Of a DNA stretch of 64,000 bases, positions 10,272 to 22,600 are shown in pieces. Every line of letters begins with the position of its first letter. Positions within the stretch are counted from its first letter, which is position 1. The notes below the pieces were generated by a model. It saw only the letters and a list, made by a program, of their open reading frames with translations. It was not told the origin of the DNA and ran no database searches. Position numbers and translations under genes: made by a program. The stretch comes from Podochytrium sp. JEL0797 (taxonomy: Eukaryota; Chytridiomycota; Chytridiomycetes; Chytridiales; Chytriomycetaceae), in NCBI GenBank assembly GCA_027596195.1, contig JADGJG010000020.1, positions 1 through 64,000 of the forward strand, written 5' to 3'.

Positions 10272-11999
10272 ATGACGCTCACCACGACGACCCTCGACTT
10301 CTCGTCGCTGTACCGCGCGTCCTCGCAGGTTGTTGCGGTGTCACCGTCCAACACGCTTTTGGCGACAGCTGTGGGCAGCCGCCTTGTTGTGCGGCACTTT
10401 TTGTCGCTCCAGATTGCCAGTCTCTTCAACTGTTCAGCGGCCATCGACTTTTTGCAGTTTTCCTTTGATTCAGGCTTCGTCTTCGCGGCTTCGAAGGGCG
10501 CAAAGACAAGCGCCGTTTTCAGCATCGACGACAAGGACTGGAAATGCGAAATCAGCGAAGGCGTCGCGGGTTTGAAAAAAGTCTTGTGGGCGCCACGGGG
10601 GAGGCATCTGCTCGTCTTTTCGGAGTTCAATCTGCGCATCACAGTCTGGTCGCTTATCAAAAAAGAAGCCGTGTACATCCAGTATCCGAAACACGAAAAC
10701 AAGGGATACGCGTTCCGCAGTGACAACCGATACTTTGCCTGTGCAGAGCAGCGCAAGGACGCCAAGGACTATGTGGCTATTTACGACTGCGATGACTGGT
10801 CGCTCGTGAAGGATTTCCCCGTCGACACGTCCGATCTCGAAGACCTCGCGTGGTCCCCCGATGGACGATTCATTGCTGTATGGGATTCTGTTCTCGAAGT
10901 ACGTTGCTTTCAACTCTTTGATTGGCGTCAATGTGGAATCCAACTCATACCTCAATTTGCAGTACAAAATGCTCATTTACTCCCCGGACGGCCGCCAAGT
11001 TGCGTCATACACCACTGGTGAACCTGGACTCGGAATCAAGAGCGTGTGTTGGTCTCCTTCAGGCCAGTTTTTGGCGATTGGGAGTTTTGATGAGAAGGTA
11101 TTTGGCGTTCGCGTTTTCGAAAACCTCCCGCTTCGTTATTGGGTTCCGCTGACGTTCGAAATACATTACCTTAGCTGAGACTCATTAGCAACATGACTTG
11201 GAAACCATTGATTGAGCTCACTCACCCGAGTCTGCTTCCATTCCCAGACATTGTGAGTTTGCATCTCCATTGACAACTCCCTAAACGCCCGCTCAACCTC
11301 GCGTTTTTGCACTCATCCAGGAAGTCTACAAAGAATCGAACCAGCGCGACCTCAAAGACGCCACGTCGCGATTAAAAGCGCGGAGTTTAGCCTCCGACGC
11401 GAGACCCCACATTCACTGTTTAGTTATTTCCTTCTCTCAACACCAATCTTCCAAAACTCATGTTACAATTCTAAAAAATGCAGATGAACTCATCAAACCC
11501 CCGTTCACCGTTCCCACCGTCAAAGTCGAAATCGACAAACTGTCACCCAAGAAGGGTGTCGGAATGTGTGCCTTCAACTGCGACGGCAGTTACATTGCAA
11601 GTCGAAATGGTAAAACACACACCCTCTTTTCTTTGCGCCGTTGAATAGTGCTGTTTCCTGAAAAAAATCTTGATTCCTCCCTCGCCCCTCATCCCCCTCA
11701 CAGACAACATGCCCAACTCCCTCTGGATCTTCCACCTCCCCACCCTCTCCCAATCCGCCCTCATCCACCAAATGTCTCCCATCAAGCAATTCCTTTGGAA
11801 CCCGCTTCTTCCCGCCATTTGCGCCATTTCGTGTGCCAACGGGTACATTTACATGTGGAGTGAATCCGAGGGGTGCAGTGCGATTGAAGTTCCGGCCGTG
11901 AATTTCGATATTGTGAAGATTGAGTGGAGCCCGGATGGGAAGGCGTTGGTGGTGATGGATAAGGACAAGTTTTGTGTCGCGTATTTGGTGGAGGCATGA
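10272..11999 (+). CDS. WRAP73: WD-repeat protein WRAP73 (WDR8) homologue
   Basis: Five exons: 10272-10898, 10963-11097, 11175-11252, 11321-11609 and 11704-11999. The start [14 protein letters not shown] and the spread of WD-like blocks match the WRAP73/WDR8 family: [72 protein letters not shown] and a C-terminal [21 protein letters not shown]73 is a beta-propeller protein that in other eukaryotes acts at centrosomes or spindle poles, in fungi with an Msd1/SSX2IP-type partner. That role fits a flagellated fungus but is inferred. A diverged partial copy of the start lies about 1.1 kb upstream. Length is close to the family norm and the gene looks intact. Confidence 0.85.
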
Positions 12000-12079
12000 A
12001 AATGAAATAGAAAACAGACGGAATTGTGTTAAAAAACTGGCTCGAGGAAGACCAACAGCCACTCGCCAAACCTCCATTC

Positions 12080-13278
12080 TCAGCAAACAAAAACAGACAA
12101 TCCAACCACAAACGCGAACGTGAACCAATCCATTTTGCCACCCGCAACCCCACTCCCAAACGTGATTCCATCCACCACATCCACTCCATACCCCAACATG
12201 ACGAAATCGTACATCAACACAGCCACCGTCAAAGTGGTAATAAACACAAAACACATGATTGCCACCGTCCTCGAACTCACATACTTGGTCACCCATTCCG
12301 GCAACGTCTTGAAACTCGGTGGACCGGAATTAAAGTCATCCTCAAAGTAAGTCGAATCCCCGACCGAACTGCCCAAATAACTCATCCCATCAATCAACAT
12401 ACTCTTGGACGACTTCTCCGGGTGGTTAAACCCAACCGTATCAAGCGACCCACCAGACTCACCATACATTGGCGAAATCCTTTTCGTCCCCATACTCCTG
12501 CGTCTCATCTCCGCCTCTAGCACGGTGTGCTGACTATTCCCCGCTGTACTACTCCACATACTCCCTTCCCCTCCCCTCCCTGCCGTACTCGTCCGCAAAC
12601 TCACTTCATGACTCTCCCTGCCTCCTAAATCCATTCTCGACCCCCCTCCAGCACCCAAATTCATCCTCGACCCGCCTCCCAAATTCATCCTCGATGCACC
12701 CCCGGCCGGTGCCAACGCACTCGACCTCCTCCCTCCAGCACCATGTGCATGAAGCCCGCCACCACCCCCGGGCAACCCCAATTGACTCCCCGCCCCCGAT
12801 AACCGCTCCAACGAACTCTTGTGGTGCTGATGAATCCGTTTCTTTAACGGATCCGGCTGCGCGTCCGCCCCAAGGTTCAGTAGCTTCGCAACAGTTTTTC
12901 CTTGCGCGGATGTGAGGGATGATTTGGAACCTGTGACGGAACCAGCGATGATGGGGATGGGAATCCCCCCGGCGGTGGGGCGTTTGCCATCTAGTTGGAG
13001 TTGTTTGCCTTCCTTTGTGGTTTCTTGGATGGCGAATTGGGCAAAGGGGTCGTATTTGCGCGGGGGGAGGCGGGAGAGGTCGGCGTGGGGGAGGTGGTAG
13101 ACCTGTTGCGGGTTTGTGGGTTTTGAGCACTCGTGTGGGTGGGGTGGAGTGGGGGGTGAAGGAGGGAGTGGGGTTTAGTTTTTCTTACGTAGTCAAAGTC
13201 GTCGTCTTCCGAGGATTTTTTTTTAATGGCGCCGTCGAGATCGAGGTTTTCGAGTTCGTCAATCACGGATTGGGCCAT
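12080..13278 (-). CDS. Disordered protein with two C-terminal transmembrane segments, function unknown
   Basis: Two exons: 13278-13189 and 13102-12080, joined by an 86-bp GT-AG intron, giving about 370 residues. The N-terminus is acidic (MAQSVIDELENLDLDG, then SSEDDDFDY). The middle is Gly/Ser/Arg-rich and includes short repeats (ASRMNLGGG, SRMNLGAGGG, SRMDLGG, about 12620-12720). The end has two hydrophobic helices (TVAIMCFVFITTLTVAVLMY and a C-terminal one starting WFTFAFVVGLSVF) after an amphipathic LPEWVTKYVSS. The long soluble tail before a hairpin anchor suggests a cytosol-facing membrane adaptor. I do not recognise a family. It converges on WRAP73, with stop codons about 80 bp apart. 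Confidence 0.6.
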
Positions 13279-13287
13279 TACTGTAAA

Positions 13288-15191
13288 TTAATGAAATGCT
13301 GTCTGAGTACGCAAAAAAAAGCAATGGACGAAATGAGTACCAGTATTTCTCTGATCCAAGAAAATATAAATCAAAAACGGGGCCATAAAGTTGCACATGG
13401 ACTGAAAAAACAGGGATGACCAGTTGGTAAAGGAAACCATGAAGGGCCCAGTTTGGAACGGGACGCAAATGAGGAAAGGGAGGATGGAGCCAAAGAATCC
13501 CGCCGTATCTGTTGGACGTTTTTTTTCAATAAATATAGCCAACACACCTAATACACACCTTTGGAACACAATCGCGATGTGATTAGGTTGAGCTTGATGA
13601 TGATGAATGCGACGGGAATGGATGTGATCAAACACCTGATTTTGCAAAAGGGAGGATCAAAAACCAGAGCGCCTCCAACAGCAAAATTAAGAATTCCGCT
13701 TACAAAATGGGAAACGTAAGCGTAATGAAGTTGACGAGTCCTTGGATAGTACTCGAACCGTGGATCGCAAAATACGCCGTCTGAACGGCCATGAGGTTCG
13801 ATCCACTCGGGAGTGTGAAGGAGAGAGCGCCTGCGACTCCCGTGACGATATACAGCGACGCTGAGACAATTACGGCGGTCCAGATGCATTTGTGAATCGA
13901 CACTTTTTTGTGCTACGTAAAAAGAAAGGAAGTGAGTGGGGCGTGAGTGCCCGTTCCAAGAAAACACCGGGTTGTTCAATTACCTTTGTATTCATCCACG
14001 ATGGAATCGTGTTTGCAAACGTGAAATTGAACATGACTTGACCAATCACGGACGTTGGCGCGGTGGCAAACTGGGCTCCCACAGTGGGCATCAAGGACGT
14101 GTCGACACCCGCGATAAACATCATTATGACCCAGCAGAAGACTACGAAGCCAATGTAGACGAGCGAAACTGAAGTAGAATTCGCGTTAAATAAAAACACG
14201 CGATTTCGACCACACTCAACTCCATTGCACAATCATATTATCATCGAGATTCAAATTCATGAGCGGCGCAATGAAACATCCAAACAGAAGCCCTCCCGCC
14301 GTGATGAGCATGTAATCGGTTCCGAAAGGAGATCCCGTCCCAGTGGCTGCCGTAGACGAGTCCACGCAATGAATGTCTTGAATTGGAAAGACGCGGAATC
14401 CGCAGGTTTGACCAAACACGGAGAGAATGAAGACGTCGAAGCTCTGGGGGTTTGTTCAGCGCGTTATTTTTAGGGGACGGCGTCAGGAATGGGGCCTTCA
14501 CCTGTACGGCACTGATGATGGAACTGATGTTGAAGGATTGCAGGGATCCGTATCTAACGAGTGGAGACAAAAAAACCGTAAACGCGGAATCGCGACCCAA
14601 GAATTCAAAACGGTCACTTACAAAATGACATGCATGAGATAATACCAGCGCTTTCCATAGAAATGGTGTACGAGCACGGTGAATTCGACGTTTCGCTGCA
14701 AAACAGATTTTTGTGGTTTGTCAGCTAACCAAACAACGCGAGTCGCGATGGGGAGCCCCTGGAACAGCGAAGCGATCGAATCACCTCAAAGTACCGGTTT
14801 CCCGGAAAATAGGTCATGCTTTCAATCAGAAACAGGCACGCCATGCCCGAAAGCCATCCAATGATGATGAAAATGAGGACTGGGCTGTCAAAATTCGTTG
14901 TATTAATTTGACGGGGTGATTCGGAGGTGGGGATGGGAACTCACAACAGCCATCCGGCGGATTGAAATAGTGCAGGAATCAAGGGAATCGCTGATGGTTG
15001 CGTGTGAGTTTCTTGAGTGATCAAGGGAAGGAAAGGAATTTTGAACCTGGTCCTGTCACGCTGGACACCAAAAAACTCAGGCCGCCTTGAAACCCGCTGC
15101 GAATAGTGGTTAGGATGTGCGTATCAATGCAATAGAACGCAGAACGCGCTCAATCTCACATGTTCTTTTTGTATTCGTCGATTTGGGGCAT
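13288..15191 (-). CDS. Amino-acid transporter, Aa_trans (SLC32/36/38-like) family
   Basis: At least nine short exons read from ATG 15191 (MPQIDEYKKN). Early exons give GFQGGLSFLVSSVTGP followed by AIPLIPALFQSAGWLL, the classic first helix of Aa_trans proteins. Further helices appear in order: VLIFIIIGWLSGMACLF; YMLITAGGLLFGCFIAPL; VYIGFVVFCWVIMMFI; CIWTAVIVSASLYIVTGVAG; and ILPFLICVPFQTGPFMVS. About ten or eleven TM segments are expected, and this fits. The protein would move amino acids with protons or sodium across the plasma or vacuolar membrane; the substrate is not readable. The exact 3' exon border near 13.3 kb is uncertain. Confidence 0.7.
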
Positions 15192-15592
15192 GTTTGTTTT
15201 GACGAAGAAAAAAGTTTGATTTTTTTTTTGGCATTAATTGAAATCTGAAATCATGAAATCAGTTTCTAAACTGCTGGACTCCTGCGGGGGGGAATTGGGA
15301 AATTCGATAGTCCGTCCAAAAGTCGTACACGAGCTGGATAGCTTTGGCTTCCTCCCACCCCCTTCTGCTGGTGTGCCTGCCGATACCGAGACGATTGTTC
15401 GCCATCACATTTTGTGCTTCCTGTATCAACCGTAACTCTCGAAAGCTCATTTTCGGCATTAAAATCTTCAAGAATCACCTGACATTACTTATTAGTGTTG
15501 AAGAGAACTTGGTAGACGGATCAACAGGAGATGCCATTATTAAACGTTATTACGAATTAGAAACTCATTTCATGCACTATTTTTGGGACGCT
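15192..15592. other. Intergenic stretch, nothing recognised
   Basis: Small overlapping frames on both strands (15238-15634) have no family match and conflict with each other. The stretch is probably untranslated and promoter sequence for the flanking genes. Confidence 0.5.
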
Positions 15593-16483
15593 TCACGCTT
15601 GGGTAGAAGTGTGCCTCAAACTCTTCACGGTTGAGGGTTCAGTGAAAGGCGGGGCAATTTTTTGGCGTGAAGTCCGCCCCTGACTGAGGAGAATCTTGGT
15701 CAACGCAAGGCGCATCCCGAGCAAAATCGCACCCACTCCGTATACCAGCACGTCTCCAACGGCCCAAGAAACCAAATACACCCTCAACATCCAGAGATTT
15801 TCGAAATTCGGAGCGATATATTGTAACAAAAAGGCAGGCCCTGCCACGGCCATTAACGCAATGGTGAAGAAGGTGGTCATGAGGCCATAATTGGCGATCG
15901 CGCGCAATCGGGGATCGACTTCCACATTTTCTTGAGCGATTTCCTTGAGGTGGCGAACAAATGACGCGGCATAGAACAAGTCGAGAGAAACCGTACAGAG
16001 TCCCGTCATTATGAGGAAGATGAGAAATATGTGATTGTCTTGGTTTCGTGTGACAATAAGAGTCGCGATTTGGAAAATGTAAGACGTACAACAGCCCCAT
16101 AACATGCATTGAACTAACAGCAAGACCGCCGGTGTGGACTGGCTTCGAAAAATCGTCTCAGAACGAATCCACGAGAACCAGAGAAAGCTGCTTTCCATTA
16201 TGGCCTGAAGTGCCAGGGAGAAAATATAACAATTAACACACGTGTTTTTCGAACGGTTGTAAAAGTAAATGGCAACATGGTATAACGGATGGGTCGTGGA
16301 AAATGTAAGGAGAAGCAGATTTGCAGTAGTCAGGAACGGTGAACCACCACGTTTGGTGTGCGGAAGGTGGCGGATATTGTTCACGAGAAACGCCAAGTTG
16401 ATAACTGATGCGACAGCGGTGCCCAACGGAACGGATGTAGTAACTTCCCAGAGGACAAGGTCTGATCCATTGAGGGTCTCCAT
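15593..16483 (-). CDS. Seven-transmembrane protein, orphan GPCR-like
   Basis: A single-exon frame starts at ATG 16483 (METLNGSDLVLWEV) and gives about 296 residues. Seven hydrophobic helices are visible, including TAVASVINLAFLVNNI, PFLTTANLLLLTF, TPAVLLLVQCMLWGCC, IFLIFLIMTGLCTVSLDLFY, YGLMTTFFTIALMAVAGPAF and VYLVSWAVGDVLVYGVGAI. The N-terminus is short with an N-glycosylation site; the C-terminal tail is basic and Ser/Thr-rich. This is the topology of a small GPCR-like receptor, but no diagnostic motif of a known class is visible. The upstream in-frame extension lacks an ATG. It sits tail-to-tail with nothing and head-on to the end of the giant membrane gene, which is on the same strand. 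Confidence 0.6.
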   Translation of the reverse strand: METLNGSDLVLWEVTTSVPLGTAVASVINLAFLVNNIRHLPHTKRGGSPFLTTANLLLLTFSTTHPLYHVAIYFYNRSKNTCVNCYIFSLALQAIMESSFLWFSWIRSETIFRSQSTPAVLLLVQCMLWGCCTSYIFQIATLIVTRNQDNHIFLIFLIMTGLCTVSLDLFYAASFVRHLKEIAQENVEVDPRLRAIANYGLMTTFFTIALMAVAGPAFLLQYIAPNFENLWMLRVYLVSWAVGDVLVYGVGAILLGMRLALTKILLSQGRTSRQKIAPPFTEPSTVKSLRHTSTQA

Positions 16484-16684
16484 CGTATCAAAGCTTTGGT
16501 TTTTTCGATTGTTCGTGGATTGACAAGAATTGGGGTGCGACAATGCCTTTTAAGTTGCGGAAACCGGCAGAAAACAGTAATGCGTATTCACCAGCATGGT
16601 ACTGATGTATGAAAACTGGACCGACTTTGTCTACGCGGTATAATCCTGGTTTTATTTTCATTTCTTATTTCACTATACTTTGTC

Positions 16685-19600
16685 TCAAATATTAATTTGT
16701 TCCATTGAAGCCAACGATGTTGGGGCTTGGGGAATTAGTATTGGGGTAGCAATTTTGGGTGAAATGATTTGCACAGCATCCGAAACCGTACCACCGCGCA
16801 ATTCGATGTTGCTGGGAAGTTCCGTATTTGATCCTTTCAAGATTCGTGGATGTGAAAGATTTGCTGAAATCTCTATGACGGAACGTTTACTTCCCATCGC
16901 GAGATCTCTGCTCCGTGAAAGCCTCTTTGACAATTGGCTACTTCTACTCGCTAAAGAGGTTGCTGATATGTGTTGACTTGTTCGTTTCTTTTCAGGAACT
17001 ACATTTTCAGACCGACTGCTGCCAGTCGACGATTCCGACGTTTGCGACGACTCACTTCCTGATGATAGTGAGTCAGAGGAACTCTGTGGACTTAATTTTC
17101 CTTTGGAATTCTTAGATTTGTTATGTTGCGAAACTCCAGATGATCGACGACTCGATTCCGAAGGCCCGTCGTTTTCTGAGGAGAGCGAAGAACTTGACGA
17201 TTGGGGGCTTAACTTGGTTTGATCTTCTTTGCTACTGTCAGACGATAACGAAGTGGACGAAGAGCGCGGACTCATGTTTTTGATCAGGTCAAATACGGTC
17301 GACGCGTCAATTTTGAGGCGCCTGAGCTTGCCAGCGATATCAAAGCGCTTTCTGTCTTTTAACGCGTCGGAGGCATTTGATTCCGTAGTCTGCAAAGAAG
17401 TTTCTGAATTGGTTCGCGAGGTGGAAGTATGCGAAGTCAAATCACTCGACTTCTCAAATGCCTCGTTTGAACCATCCTCCGATTTCTCATCCCCGTTAAC
17501 TGCTTGATTCGAATATTGCGAGTCTCTGAGTTCTGATTTTCTTCGCAGATTGTCGTCATGTTCACGGAGCTCGGAAAACTTTCTGATGGAGTGTAGGAAC
17601 ACTGCGAAAATGTACGTGCCACACCCCAATATCAGCAGTGACGAGCCAGCCATGTCAATTTGGGATCCACTGCCTCCATACAAGGTTATCCAACCAACGT
17701 CATTGAGGAATGAAACTCCACTGAGAACAAGGGAAAGGCAACAAAGAGCGACGTTCGTGGCTCGAAGAATTCCATGAATCACAAACCCAGGTTTGCGTTT
17801 CTCAATAAGCAGGCAGACCATTGTTAAACCTCCACTGAGCGCCGCTTGGACATATGCAGGCGCACCGCCCCCCTTTCGAACGCCGATCGAGACAATGCTC
17901 AACAAGAAGCCCACGCACACCATTCCGAGCAATATAACGTGCATAATCGTCAGCACTTCATCTTTTGATACTGGTGGATATGGTTTGTGAAGCAGGATAA
18001 CAACAGCAGTCAGAAGGAAGGCTAGAGTTAGAGTTGAAGATGCAATAGCAATATTGGTGACTGCGAGGGTCATATCCGAATGCGCTAAAGAGTATATTAC
18101 TCCTCCTGAACTAACGAACGAGAGCCTAAATATAAAGAAATGAGCAACGACTTTGACTTTGTCTGTTTCTGAAACTTACAACGCCGACAAAATCCCGAGC
18201 AGCCCAAAAGAAGACCAGTGGAAGTACGTGTGAAAAGAGAGGCCCAAAATTGCTTGGAATGAGGAAACCACGAATATATAGTGTACGACCATCGGAAACA
18301 CCGTCGATGTCGGCTCGACGGCCAATGCACCCAAATAACTTATCAATGATATCGCGGCAGCAGCCAGAATGCATTTCAGCATTGATTTTAGCGTTTGATA
18401 GCTGCTTGGAATATAAATCCATGATAATCCGTCATCCAACAATGTGGGTTCTGACAGTTGCTCTTTTTCCTCCGCGCTCAATTCAATTTTGGTAAAGACA
18501 ATGGCGCGATGAAGTAGAAATGACGATTGAGAGAGCAATATCACGAGCAGGCCAAACATCATTGCACTGTTGGACGAGTAGACGGTAGCGTCCAAATTCT
18601 CCAGAAATGCCAGTCCAGTTTGATGAACGGATGCACCCGCGGCCATAATCGTCACCGCAATAGTGGCGAGCAGAGCCATACGCAAGTGAATGGAATTATA
18701 AATTGGAGCAAACCAGTACATGAAAGCAATCGCTGGGCATGCTCCGATGGTCATAAGGCCAGCGACAAAATTTGCAGCCGAGATGATTCCGCTGTCGCGT
18801 GTGCCAACTCCGAATGACACAGTGAACACGAACCATCCAAGCAAGCTCAAGCATTGGTATATCGTAGGTATTGTCCTTCCATCGCCAGATGTTTTGGTCT
18901 TGTCGTAATGTCCCCAGGAGAGCGACAGGACCGTCCAAAACACCGCCAGGATTCCATACCCGAGACCACCAGCAAATATTCCAGCTTCATCACTCACAAT
19001 TCCAAACGATAAGCCCCAAAATATGGCCTGCCCTGCCATTGAAAGCGAGACTACAACCGAAAGCAACGCTGCAAGATGGACCAGTTTGGATCCTGTGTGA
19101 ATCCACACAATCATCATAAGCGTGCCTACAGCTCCACTCAAAACCAAAATCACGGGACCAGTATATTGTGGTGACCATTGGTGATCTGGTCGCTTTGCTC
19201 CTAGCGAAACCGCAGCAATGGCGAGAAAGCCCGACATCCCAAAGACAATGCATTTCGTAGCTGATTGAAAAAATGACCAAGAGAGCAGTAGCCCATATAA
19301 ATCAAGTGGCGCGACTTTGTTTTCAGTTGCATGCTTCGCCTTTCGCGCACGTCGTTTTTGACTTGTGATGGAGGTATCTGAATCACTGCCTGACGCACTT
19401 CCTGATTCTTCAGAATTTGAATCATCGGATTCGATCTCTGGTTCCATGTCTGGATCAATCCACCGATTCGCGTACGCAAGCATTGAAGCTGACTTGACTT
19501 CCATGACGCAAAAGAATATCAACGACCCAGTAAACAACAAGGATGGGCCTGCAACTGCAGCACCGCACCCCCCGCTTTTAACACACCCAACAACAAATGC

Positions 19601-22600
19601 CATTGATTTGAACATGGTCGCTCCAATTTCAACATACGCTATTTGCGTCACAAAGTTTGGGAATGAAGCCAAAACTGAGGGCGGGCTGAATAAAGGAGTA
19701 TTGTCGTCCACTAAATTGATGGTTATAGCAAGAGCTCCGAGAATGGTGCTGAGGATGGAGCTGGTTTCTGAAACAACGTCTTCGGTACCCGAATTGATCC
19801 ATAATGACATGCCGGCAATGATCATGATCCATGAAATCAGTTGCGTTCCATATCTTGCCTCCGCGTAGCCAAACTGTCGGTGTTGATGTTTCAGTCTGTA
19901 AATCAGGCCACCGGAAAGGAAAATGGCTCCGCTAAAATACAGAATACTCCCGGCAATCATGAATGATATTGCTGTGGGAGGAGTCGTAGTATCGCCATAA
20001 CTTGCGCGAATGCTGGATGAAACATGGAGTGCTCCACCCAAGCCCACGAGGGAAAGATTGAAGAGAAGCTGTGCCCCAATCGCCACAATTCGAGAGTCTC
20101 TGATTACAGCGAGACTCAACCCACTTATCGCAACAGGGGGCGCGATCGTAAAAAGCATCCCTGAAGCAATTCCTTCCGCTGGGAAATTATACGACGCCCC
20201 GAATCCACCCAAAAACAGGAGCCACCCAAACAACGCCACAGTGCTCCCAGCTTTCCATAATCTCCATGATTCTTTGTACTCTGAAATATGCACAAACACA
20301 ACCGGCTTGGTTGGAAGCAAAATGGGAGCTTCCTCTTCGCTCGTATTCTGGATCGCAATTTTGGCTCTTTTGCGTCGCAGTTTTTCCGAATACGCGGACT
20401 GATACTTCAAGAGCAGTTTTTGTCGTTTCGATTCCTCCGTCTCAAAGCTCCAAAATCGCACCGCAATCGATGCTGCCAGTCCAAGAATGGAAATGATGCC
20501 TCCAGCAAACATGGCAAGTTGCTGACTGGAGCACCAAGATTCCGACCCGAAACAAATCAAAGACGTATCTCCAAGCAAGCCTCCACAAAACATGAGTGCC
20601 ACAACAGTCAGACCGGTGGTTGCTGAAATGAGTGGAACCAAATTGAACCAGCAAGAAATCAACATCATGACGGACGTCACTGCCGTTGAAACAACCGATC
20701 CGATGGGTCCCATACCGCGATTCACTGCGATCCCGCTTATGCTCCCGATATCAATGTAAAATCGGCCCATTCCGACTGCAACCGTGATCCAACCGAGGAA
20801 GACGAGTAATGCGAGACCAACCATCATGTTTTCCAACTCGAGAGCAATTCTGGAATGTCTTGCCGCTGCTAAGCTAGTGGATGCGACTTTGGCTGCTGTA
20901 AACAGAGCAGCTCCAGTCAGGGCCAAATTACTGCCAGATATGCCGTTCGATGATAAGGCAACCGAGTCAATCACGTATCCCGCCCCCACGAGAGAAGCCA
21001 CATTGAGCGCAACAGACATGAGAATCACGTAAGGTGTAGCCGATTGTCCAACCAAAGAAAACGAAGCCACACACGACGCGAACCCAGTAATCCCAAAAAT
21101 GAACATGAATACGCTCGGCAGAATATCATACTCTGATATCCATATTCCCAACGCGAACAGAAACCATCCAATCAATGCAATGAATTCGGCGATCCTGGCC
21201 CCGGATCGTCTCACATTCACTTTTTGCTTCTCTTGCGAGTTGTTGATTGCTTCTTCCAAAGTCGGTTCAATCGCGTATTGGCTTGATGCCGTTAGACTCA
21301 ACGAGCTGTTCGATCGTTGGGCTTCTCCTGAGCTGCCTTTGGATTGGAACGCGAGACTATACCTCTGCAAATACTGATCCTTCCACCTCGCTTCCGTTTC
21401 GACCCGTTTTCGTTCTTGAATTTCCTCCAATTTATTTCTCCGCTGGATCGTCTCGCTCACAAACGCAGCGAGGCCAAACACGAACGCGAGAAATGCTGGA
21501 ATGCCGCACGCGGAGGCCCATTTGATGGTGAATGGAACACTTCCCCAATCAATTAATTGAGACCGAGTGGATCCATTCTGCAGATTGAGTGAATATGTGT
21601 TAGATGGATTTTGCCCATTGGTGGCGGACGTTGGCGCGGAGGCGAGGTTTGGCAAGTTTCGGACATTTTCGTTGATTACGGACAATGCGAGAGTTGAAAC
21701 TCCAGCCAGAATGGATGCCAGATTGGTTCCAAAGCTTTCCAAATCGGGTGAGTTTGCGGATGCTTTCGAAACGATTTGACGGGATCTCTTGCGTGTCGCA
21801 TCCGGCAACCATGGATTCAAGAGGACAGTTTCGGTTGGGACAATTTCAATAGAGAAGGCGTTGGTTGAATTCGGTCCGGTGAATTTTGTTTCGAATGGAA
21901 TCTGTCTGCCAATCGTACTCGAATAGGCGATCACTGCGAATGGTACTCCCGTCGATGCCAAATTCTTGATGGTTTGGAAATTCTTTGCTACCAAGATTGG
22001 GGTTATGCTTGGTTGATTGCAGAGGGGCTGCAAGATTAGGTTAATTTGATTATAGCTAATTGCCATGCAGAAGCACGTGTCTTACAGTTGCAATATCTTT
22101 CAATTGCTGTAGAGACGAATCGACCTCGAGATACAAATCTCCACCGCTGATTTGAAGAACATCCAGTATTCTGGAAAACGACGCACCCAATTGCGTGCAA
22201 TTCACCTAATAGAAAGGCCGAATTTTGAGAACAGTGTTATTATACTTCGACTTACATTGATGGAAATATAGAATCCTTGCAAATCCACAGCCGAAATAGC
22301 CCGATTGATGGAATCCACAGTGACGCCGTTATCCGAAATCGTGTACAACAAACCCACTTTATCCACCGATTTGCTAAATCCTTTGGCCAGTGGAAACGCG
22401 TACAATGGCAACACAGACACCGCCACAAGAACCGCCAGCCCCACAAGCGAAACAGCCCAAAACTGAACGATTCCCACAAATTTAGCACGACCGCTCTTTT
22501 TGCCCACGTTGTTTGTCAATCCCGCGAGGTAGAGGATTGAAAACAGACACACCGTGATGGCGACGGGAAGCTTGAGCCCGCAAAACGCGGAAATGCAAAA

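Larger units (their letters stand above)
8850..10315. repeat. Segmental duplication: coiled-coil gene end plus WRAP73 gene start, two copies
   Basis: Copy A (about 8850-9195) and copy B (about 9897-10315) share the same order of parts. Each has a CCATTACTCTTGA phrase, an intron ending in CAG or CCAG, a terminal exon of about 165 bp (KIEELEG versus KLEQLEG; AVAAETSNC versus AVAAETPEK), a short intergenic spacer, and the start of the WD-repeat gene. Exon similarity is moderate and the spacers have diverged, so the duplication is not recent. Copy B carries the intact WRAP73 start; copy A carries more of the upstream coiled-coil exon. Confidence 0.65.
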
